This document shows positions 54,152 to 61,042 of a stretch of DNA of 64,000 bases, one piece after another. Source of the DNA: JABDIY01 sp963803845. GTDB lineage: Bacteria; Actinomycetota; Acidimicrobiia; Acidimicrobiales; SZUA-35. A program made the position numbers and the translations under genes. The number at the start of each line of letters is the position of its first letter. Position 1 is the stretch's first letter. Under the pieces are notes generated by a model. It was not told the origin of the DNA, searched no databases, and saw nothing but the letters and a program-made list of their open reading frames with translations. The DNA lies in NCBI GenBank assembly GCA_963803845.1, contig CAWDNZ010000005.1, positions 1,240,001 through 1,304,000 on the forward strand. The letters run 5' to 3'.

Positions 54152-54265
54152 CAAATCTTGGCCAGCGTAATCGTTGGCAAATCCGGTGCGTTCAATGCCC
54201 TTGAGGGCACTAAATGCCCCAAATAACCTAAGGAAGCTTGGACGTCGGGCGGCCACGCTCCGGCC

Positions 54266-55903
54266 TCAGCCTTCTTCGCTAAGTTGGCCGTCGGTCATTT
54301 TGAACCGTCGAGTTGTGCGGACACGCTCGAGCATCGAGCGATCGTGCGTCACCAGGATCACAGTGCCGTCAAATGTGTCGAGGGCCTGCTCCAGCTGCTC
54401 AACAGCTTCGAGATCCAGGTGGTTCGTTGGCTCGTCGAGAACGAGAAGATTGGCACCGTTTGCCATCAGCAGTGCGAGGGAAACTCTGGTCCGCTCGCCG
54501 GCGGAAAGCGTCGCGGCGGATCGCGCCACGTGATCGGAACCGATGTTGAACTTGGCCAGCATCGTGCGGGCTTCCACCATCGAGAGATCCGATCGGTCAA
54601 CGAATACCTCCAGTAGTGGGCGATCTTCGGTCATCGCCACCCGGGCCTGTTCCACTTCACCCAGCACAACACTTGGGCCCAGCGATCTAACCCCCGACGT
54701 CGGTTCGATCCTTCCCAGCAACAGTTCGATCAGCGTTGTCTTCCCGCTTCCGTTCTCGCCGGTGAGGGCTATGCGGTCACCCCATTCGATCACCAGATTG
54801 AGTGGTCCGAGGGTGAATGTGCCTCGGTCGAGAGTGGCTCCGGTCGCCGCTGCAACCACACTGCCGCTTCGAGGGGCGGTGGGAATCGAAAGGTTGAGCC
54901 GCCATGGTTCGAACGGCTTGTCCACCACCTCCAGGCGATCCAACGCCCGCTGTGTCTGTGCGGCCTTGCCCGCCAGCTTTTCGGTCTGCTCCATCTTGAA
55001 GTGTCGAATATTCTTGTCCGATTCGTCCGATCTTCGGACCTTGGATTGACCTTGACTCGCCCACTCACGCTGTTTCTGAGAACGGTCGGCCAAAGCCTGC
55101 CGCTGCGATGAATAGTCGAGGAAACGGCGCTCGGCCATTGCCCGAGCGCGATCGCGTTCAACCAGATAGCCCGCCCACCCGCCACCGAAGTGGCTCAGAC
55201 TCCGGTGGTGAGGATCGATCTCCACCACTGAAGTGATCGTGCGGTCCAGAAAGGTTCGGTCATGGCTCACCACCACGAGCGGCGAATTCAGTTTCAACAC
55301 CCACTCTTCCAATCGCTGCAAACTGGCCATGTCGAAGTCGTTGGTTGGTTCATCCAGTAGCACGATGTCGAATTGGGAGAGAAGGATCGAGGCCAGGGAG
55401 CAGCGCGCCGCCTCTCCCCCGGAAAGTGAACGGGTCGATTGCTTCAGCCGGTTGGGAAGCAATCCGAGCTCCGACCAGGTCTCGTGCATTCGGGCGTCGA
55501 AATCGGCGGCACCAAGGCGAAGCCAATTGCTCAATGCTGTGTCATAGCGCTCGGCGGATCCGGTGGCACCCTCCTCCACAGCGACGAGCGATTCGTCGAA
55601 CTCTTGCTGAGCGGCGCTGATCCCCACCCGCCGCCGAAGGAACGATTCGGCTGACTCGGTGGCGGATCTGCTTGGCTCTTGGGGTAGGAGACCCACGGTG
55701 GCCGTGGGTGGCGAAAGCAGGACGGTCCCGTCCTCGGGTGCGGCCTCACCCGCAAGAATTCGCAACAGGCTGGACTTACCTGCCCCATTGGGCCCAACGA
55801 GCCCGATCCGATCGCCTTCGGCGACGGTGAGGTCAACCTGATCGAGCAGGCGAAGTGGACCCTGAGATATCGAAAGCGAACGAGCGAGAAGTGATGCGGT
55901 CAT
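54266..55903 (-). CDS. ABC-F family ATPase
   Basis: 545 aa soluble protein with two ABC domains in one chain and no membrane segments. First: GLVGPNGAGKSSLLRILAGE, LSGGEAARCSLASILLSQ, IVLLDEPTNDFDM; second: ALTGENGSGKTTLIELLLGR, LSAGERTRVSLALLMANG, LLVLDEPTNHLDLEAVEQL. The linker between them is charged and helical. ABC-F proteins act on ribosomes in translation rescue or antibiotic protection; Glu residues after both Walker B motifs are present. ATG start. Faces the CPBP protease gene on the same strand further upstream. Confidence 0.93.
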   Translation of the reverse strand: MTASLLARSLSISQGPLRLLDQVDLTVAEGDRIGLVGPNGAGKSSLLRILAGEAAPEDGTVLLSPPTATVGLLPQEPSRSATESAESFLRRRVGISAAQQEFDESLVAVEEGATGSAERYDTALSNWLRLGAADFDARMHETWSELGLLPNRLKQSTRSLSGGEAARCSLASILLSQFDIVLLDEPTNDFDMASLQRLEEWVLKLNSPLVVVSHDRTFLDRTITSVVEIDPHHRSLSHFGGGWAGYLVERDRARAMAERRFLDYSSQRQALADRSQKQREWASQGQSKVRRSDESDKNIRHFKMEQTEKLAGKAAQTQRALDRLEVVDKPFEPWRLNLSIPTAPRSGSVVAAATGATLDRGTFTLGPLNLVIEWGDRIALTGENGSGKTTLIELLLGRIEPTSGVRSLGPSVVLGEVEQARVAMTEDRPLLEVFVDRSDLSMVEARTMLAKFNIGSDHVARSAATLSAGERTRVSLALLMANGANLLVLDEPTNHLDLEAVEQLEQALDTFDGTVILVTHDRSMLERVRTTRRFKMTDGQLSEEG

Positions 55904-56027
55904 CGTGAGCTACCTCTGATCTAGACGAACCTACGTTGGCAAATCAGATATGGCTCATGATTCGACGTTAGCGCACCGCGCCTTCTTCGGCAGTGGGTTT
56001 GGGGTTGGCGCCCGTCGGTGTTGGGCG

Positions 56028-56762
56028 TCAGGTCAGCGTGAGCTGGCTGACCAAGATGCCGAACGTGACACCGTTGAACGCCATGTGAAGCACGATGCAT
56101 GGAATGAGCCGCTTCGTCCGGACCCTAGCGAAGGCGAGTGCGAGCCCTACCGCCAGCAGACCGGGAAATTGGATCGCTTGGAAGTGGCTGGCTGCGAACC
56201 ACAGCGAACTCAGCAGCACAGCAGGCCACGGACCAAAGCGGGCCAAGAGCGCCGGCAACGCAAATCCTCGGAAGAAGAGTTCCTCCACCACGGGCGCGAT
56301 CACCACGATCATGAGGAACAGCACCCCAACGTCGAACCAGGAGACGGCATTGTCGATGATGTCTTGGGCGGCATCGGAGACGCTTTCGGTATCCACGAAC
56401 TGGCTGATCGGTAGGTAGAGCAGCGGGATCGCTACTAGCTGCATCGCAACTCCGATCGAACCCCAGATCGGAATGTCGGTGGACTTCATCTGTAGTCCGA
56501 AGATCTCGCTAGGCGATCTGGCGGGATCCCGTTGCCGAGCCACCACGAGCGGACCAAGGCCATAGAACACCGAGAGCCCGAGTTGACTCAGGAAGAGCCA
56601 GGCCGGGGTCCGCGAAAGCGAACCGGGTTCCTGTCCACTCAGCCCGGCAACGACCACGACCCAAATCGTCGAGCCAACGAGCGCCAAAGCCCACAATCCC
56701 AAAGCCATTCCCGTGGTCCACGCAACAGGTTCATTGCGAACATGCTCAGGCGTAGACAGCAT
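56028..56762 (-). CDS. CPBP-family intramembrane protease-like protein
   Basis: 244 aa from ATG 56762; codons upstream in the frame overlap ftsH antisense. About six helices; CPBP motif 1 is APVVEELFFRGFALPALLAR with the EE..R residues, motif 2 FAASHFQAIQF with His and motif 3 HMAFNGVTFGIL with His/Asn. Family members (Rce1-like) are proposed membrane metalloproteases, some involved in bacteriocin immunity. Divergent from ftsH across 82 bp, which must hold both promoters. Confidence 0.88.
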   Translation of the reverse strand: MLSTPEHVRNEPVAWTTGMALGLWALALVGSTIWVVVVAGLSGQEPGSLSRTPAWLFLSQLGLSVFYGLGPLVVARQRDPARSPSEIFGLQMKSTDIPIWGSIGVAMQLVAIPLLYLPISQFVDTESVSDAAQDIIDNAVSWFDVGVLFLMIVVIAPVVEELFFRGFALPALLARFGPWPAVLLSSLWFAASHFQAIQFPGLLAVGLALAFARVRTKRLIPCIVLHMAFNGVTFGILVSQLTLT

Positions 56763-56844
56763 CGGTCGACGGTATCTGTGACGGGTGTCCTTCAGCGAGC
56801 GCCCGACCACGGACACCGATCTCTCAACGCATAGACTGGATGAC

Positions 56845-58848
56845 ATGTCAGAGCAAGGCCCAAATCTGCCACCTCCCCAACAAGGCCGAAACCCCCGCCT
56901 TCCCGGATCCAAGGGCGAAGGCAGCGTGCCCCGCTGGGCAATCCTTGTGGTCAGCGCGGTCATCATCACCTTGCTGGTAGTGGCGGTTGGCGGGGGCACC
57001 ACGAACTCCGCCGAAGAGATCTCTTACACCGAGTTCATCGAGCGGGTAGGAAACGGCCAGATCGCCAAGATTTCATTCGACAATGCCACCTTCCGTATCG
57101 ACGTGACCACCAACGACGATCCACCGGTTGAGTATCGGACCACCAGCGTCCGTGAGATCCCCGAGAAGGACCTCCAACTTCTGGAGGAGCAGGGTGTCAC
57201 CATCGAGGCGTTCACCGACACCGGTTCCGCTCTCACGGGCATCCTGTCACTTTTCCTTCCACTGGGTTTGATCATCCTGTTCTTCTGGTGGATCAGCCGT
57301 CGCCAGCAGAGCCAAATGGGCGGCATCATGTCGGTCGGCCGGTCCAAAGCCAAGACCTACACAACCGAGCGTCCCGGCACCACCTTCGCCGACGTTGCTG
57401 GTTATGAGGGTGTGAAGCGAGAGATCACCGAGGTGGTCGACTTCTTGAAGCACCCTGCCAAGTTCGCCGAGATCGGCGCCCGAATCCCCAAGGGTGTTCT
57501 TCTCGTAGGTCCGCCTGGAACAGGTAAGACCCTCATCGCTCGGGCGGTTGCTGGCGAAGCCGGCGTTCCATTCATGAGCGTCACCGGTTCGGACTTCATG
57601 GAGATGTTCGTGGGTGTTGGTGCCAGCCGAGTTCGCGACCTTTTCGCCGAAGCCCGAAAGATGGGTCGAGCGATCATCTTCGTCGACGAGATCGACAGCA
57701 TCGGCCGAAAACGAGGCTCGGGCATGGGCGGAGGGCACGATGAGCGTGAGCAGACCCTCAACCAGATGCTGTCCGAGATGGACGGCTTCGAGCCAACCGA
57801 AGGAATCGTCATGATGGCCGCTACCAACCGGCCCGACATTCTTGACCCAGCACTTCTTCGGCCGGGTCGGTTCGACCGCCAAGTGGTCGTTCCGCTCCCC
57901 GAACTGGATGACCGCAAGGAAATCCTGAAGGTCCACAGCAAGCACAAGAAGATGGCCGACGACGTGGATATCTCTGTAATCGCCCGTGGCACGCCCGGTA
58001 TGTCCGGCGCTGACCTTGCCAACCTCGTGAACGAAGCCGCGCTCTTCGCGGTGCGCCAAGGAAAAGCCAAGATCTCGGCTGAACACTTCGATCAGGCCCG
58101 CGATCGCGTTCTCATCGGCATCGAGCGCGAAAGCATGGTCCGCGCCCCTGAGGAACTGGAACGCACCGCTTACCACGAAGCTGGTCATGCTCTCTGTGCT
58201 GCCCTGCTCCCCACGCACGACCCGGTCCACAAGGTCACGATCATCCCCACCGGTATGGCGCTCGGCGTCACTATGACGCTCCCGCTGGGCGACCGCCACA
58301 AATTGGAGAAGACCGAAGCTGAAGAGCGCATCATCATGGCTCTCGGTGGTCGCAATGCCGAGCGTGTCGTCTTCGGCGAAATGTCAAGCGGCGCCGCCGA
58401 CGATCTTCGACAAGCCACCCAGATGGCCCGTCGAATGGTGACTGAGTGGGGTATGAGCGACGCCATCGGACCCATGAGCCTCAGCGACAACGGCCCGGTG
58501 TTCCTGGGCGGAGAAATGATGGGGTCGCGGGAGTTCTCCGAGGAGACCGCCCACCTGATCGACTCCGAGACCCGCCAAATTCTGGTGGATATGGAGACCC
58601 GCTGTAAGGATCTTCTGGAGACCAAACGAGGTGCCCTCAACCTCATCGCCCGGAGCCTCCTGGAGCATGAGACGGTGAGTGGACGCGAAGTTGATCGGTT
58701 GATCGCCCTGGCGGAGAACAATCCGGCTGCTGCGTCCATCGAGCCCGAGACAGGCGAGAATCTCAACAACGGTGAATTCACCTCCGGTGCTGAGGGCGAT
58801 CCACTCGCCCCCAACATGGTCCAAGAAACCGACGCCGATACGCGCTGA
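56845..58848 (+). CDS. ftsH: ATP-dependent zinc metalloprotease FtsH
   Basis: 667 aa membrane AAA+ protease that degrades misfolded membrane and short-lived proteins. N-terminal helix WAILVVSAVIITLLVVAVG, a periplasmic loop, second helix LFLPLGLIILFFWWI; Walker A GPPGTGKTLIARA, Walker B IIFVDEIDSIG, second region of homology MMAATNRPDILDPALLRPGR; zinc site AYHEAGHALCAALLP and Asp in SGAADDLRQATQMARRMV. ATG start, no strong SD. C-terminal tail is acidic. Upstream CPBP gene is divergent. Confidence 0.98.
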   Translation: MSEQGPNLPPPQQGRNPRLPGSKGEGSVPRWAILVVSAVIITLLVVAVGGGTTNSAEEISYTEFIERVGNGQIAKISFDNATFRIDVTTNDDPPVEYRTTSVREIPEKDLQLLEEQGVTIEAFTDTGSALTGILSLFLPLGLIILFFWWISRRQQSQMGGIMSVGRSKAKTYTTERPGTTFADVAGYEGVKREITEVVDFLKHPAKFAEIGARIPKGVLLVGPPGTGKTLIARAVAGEAGVPFMSVTGSDFMEMFVGVGASRVRDLFAEARKMGRAIIFVDEIDSIGRKRGSGMGGGHDEREQTLNQMLSEMDGFEPTEGIVMMAATNRPDILDPALLRPGRFDRQVVVPLPELDDRKEILKVHSKHKKMADDVDISVIARGTPGMSGADLANLVNEAALFAVRQGKAKISAEHFDQARDRVLIGIERESMVRAPEELERTAYHEAGHALCAALLPTHDPVHKVTIIPTGMALGVTMTLPLGDRHKLEKTEAEERIIMALGGRNAERVVFGEMSSGAADDLRQATQMARRMVTEWGMSDAIGPMSLSDNGPVFLGGEMMGSREFSEETAHLIDSETRQILVDMETRCKDLLETKRGALNLIARSLLEHETVSGREVDRLIALAENNPAAASIEPETGENLNNGEFTSGAEGDPLAPNMVQETDADTR

Positions 58849-58852
58849 CCCA

Positions 58853-59254
58853 GTGGTCTTGCGGCTCGGGCTCTTGGCGGGGCTCTCCATACTCGCTGTT
58901 GGCGTCGCCTATCTCCTCCAGCGACGGCGATCCGAGCCACCGTCGTCACCCTCGTATCGTTCAATTGCCGAGGTCGACCGATCTGAGTTCGTTCAACCGG
59001 AAGCGAGGCTTCTGGTGGCCATGTTCGGATCCACTACGTGCAATACCTGCCCTCAGGTCTGGGAAACGATCTCCAAGATCGACCAGAGCGACATCGCCCG
59101 TGAGCGAATAGACGTCCAGACCGATCCGGAGCGACACAAGCGCTACCGGATCGACGGGGTGCCCACCACGATCGTGGCCAACCTCGATGGCACAGTGCGC
59201 AAGACGATGTTCGGCCCGATCACCTTTGCCGAACTCGGCGCCCTACTGGAGTAA
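58853..59254 (+). CDS. Membrane-anchored thioredoxin-like protein
   Basis: 133 aa from GTG 58853, five bases after ftsH. N-terminal helix (LRLGLLAGLSILAVGVAYLL) then a thioredoxin fold with active site GSTTCNTCPQVWETI (CxxC, CNTC), cis-Pro region RIDGVPTTIVANLDG. Extracytoplasmic orientation is inferred from the single N-terminal helix. Probably handles disulfides or other thiols, maybe together with ftsH in the same transcript. Confidence 0.82.
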   Translation: MVLRLGLLAGLSILAVGVAYLLQRRRSEPPSSPSYRSIAEVDRSEFVQPEARLLVAMFGSTTCNTCPQVWETISKIDQSDIARERIDVQTDPERHKRYRIDGVPTTIVANLDGTVRKTMFGPITFAELGALLE

Positions 59255-59278
59255 CCACCATTCGGATCTGGAGCGGCC

Positions 59279-61042
59279 TCAGCGGAGCAGTACCGGAACC
59301 GCTCCGCTCACCGTTAGCCGGCCATCCAGATCGACCGTCTGGACCTCCACGGCAATCGGGGCGTCACTACTGATCCACAATGTCGACTGCGGAACCGGCA
59401 ACACCACCGAGACAACTCGCCGGGTCTCACCCACAACCGCCACACGTTGCGGGTCGAGGAGTCGGCCGCCCGCCATCCCACGGATAGAGACCAACGCATC
59501 GGTCGGGGCGCTGATCACCAGCACCGTCCCTCCGTCGGGAAGATATCGGTGATACGGAACGAACCACTGATCGGCCATGTAGGCGTATCCAGGACGAGCA
59601 GACACGCCTGTTAGCGGAGAGGCCTGTGCGGTGTCGCCCAAAATGGTTTGCATCAGGTTGACGCTCACGAAATCCTCGATTGCGATGTCGTTCTCGGCGT
59701 CCCCGGGCTCGCCGTCTTGCCGAAGAAGGTTTCCTCCGAGGGTGCCGCCGTCGCTGCTTGCACCACCCCCCGCTGGATCCCGGCGTTCGATAGTTGAAGG
59801 GTCCACCGTGATGATCTCCCGATCCGGATCCTCAACGGCCGTGCTCTCGTCGGGTTCAGCCGCAGGGTCGGGCGAGATGTCGGCCTCGCCCCCGGCGACC
59901 TCCACAGTTGCGCCGGAGTCCTCCGCACCAACGAGGGAGTTGTCGACCATTGGGTACAGCTGACTTCGGGACACGACGACGGGAACGCCATTGTCGGCGA
60001 CCACTCGAACACCAAACTCGATGGGAAGTGGCACCTGGAGAGCGCCCAAAAGGTCGGCCATGTCCAGCGACTCGAATCGCCCAGGCTGGACGGTGAGCTC
60101 GATCGGCACCAGCCCGTATGCGGACCTTTGCTCGGTGGTGGAGAGGTCGATCGACAATTCGATCTCAGACTGCTGCTCCCCTGGATTGAAAATAACGAGT
60201 TGATGGTCACCCGACTCGGTGACCCGACCGGCCGGAACGTTCCACTCGGTTGATGGCGATGCAACACCCAATGTGAGGGCCGCACCAGATGGGCCCAACT
60301 CACCGTTTGCGACCTGGAGTTGCTCGGCAACGACACGCCCCTGAATCGCGGTGATCGTGGTGGCGACCACGGGTTCGATCGATACGTAGTCTGCAACGTT
60401 GATGATCTTCACTGTCCGGCCCTGAACGGGAAATGAGGTGAGATCCTCCGGACGGCGTTCGCGGGTGGCGGTGCGAAACACAACATCCAAAACGACGTCT
60501 TCACCAAATGGATTCATCAACGCCAAATACTGACTGGTGTCACGACGAGTACTGCCGCTGGCAAAGTACCAATTGCCTGCCACGGTGGTGGAACATGGCC
60601 CCGACGCTGAGCCGAATTCGGTTTCCACGTCGTGACCCACAACGCCTTGGCCGCCCACGATCTCCACCACAACCGCCGAGTTCTCTGCCGACGTCACCTG
60701 GTTGAGATCAACGGATTCGGTGGCGAATGCACCCAATTCCAACCGGAGGGACGGACCGGGGCCGTCCTCGGTGACAATGGAGAGAGTGGCTGTAGCTTGG
60801 TCTTCGGATGCATTGGTGATGTGTACGGTGTGGTCGGCATAACCCGACGCATCGCTGGTACCAACGGCGCAATACCACGAGGCCGTGAGCGGTGACGGTT
60901 GGTAGATCGCCGATCGCACATTTGGAGGATCGGCCGGTGCGAGAACCGGACCGGCCTGGTTGGGCACCTGGTCAAGAAAGATCGACCCCACCAGCAGAGC
61001 TACTACCCCCCCGACGATCGACCATCGCTGCACCGGCTTCAC
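59279..61042 (-). CDS. DUF5719 family exported protein
   Basis: 587 aa. N-terminal signal-anchor (VGGVVALLVGSIFLDQV) followed by repeated beta-domains: SWYCAVGTSDASGYADHTVH, GNWYFASGSTRRDTSQYLAL, WNVPAGRVTESGDHQLVIFN, the W-Y/F-G-Thr pattern typical of DUF5719. In actinobacteria this gene follows the large GT2 membrane protein; here the start overlaps its stop by four bases. Likely an envelope component; no enzymatic residues were recognised. Confidence 0.85.
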   Translation of the reverse strand: MKPVQRWSIVGGVVALLVGSIFLDQVPNQAGPVLAPADPPNVRSAIYQPSPLTASWYCAVGTSDASGYADHTVHITNASEDQATATLSIVTEDGPGPSLRLELGAFATESVDLNQVTSAENSAVVVEIVGGQGVVGHDVETEFGSASGPCSTTVAGNWYFASGSTRRDTSQYLALMNPFGEDVVLDVVFRTATRERRPEDLTSFPVQGRTVKIINVADYVSIEPVVATTITAIQGRVVAEQLQVANGELGPSGAALTLGVASPSTEWNVPAGRVTESGDHQLVIFNPGEQQSEIELSIDLSTTEQRSAYGLVPIELTVQPGRFESLDMADLLGALQVPLPIEFGVRVVADNGVPVVVSRSQLYPMVDNSLVGAEDSGATVEVAGGEADISPDPAAEPDESTAVEDPDREIITVDPSTIERRDPAGGGASSDGGTLGGNLLRQDGEPGDAENDIAIEDFVSVNLMQTILGDTAQASPLTGVSARPGYAYMADQWFVPYHRYLPDGGTVLVISAPTDALVSIRGMAGGRLLDPQRVAVVGETRRVVSVVLPVPQSTLWISSDAPIAVEVQTVDLDGRLTVSGAVPVLLR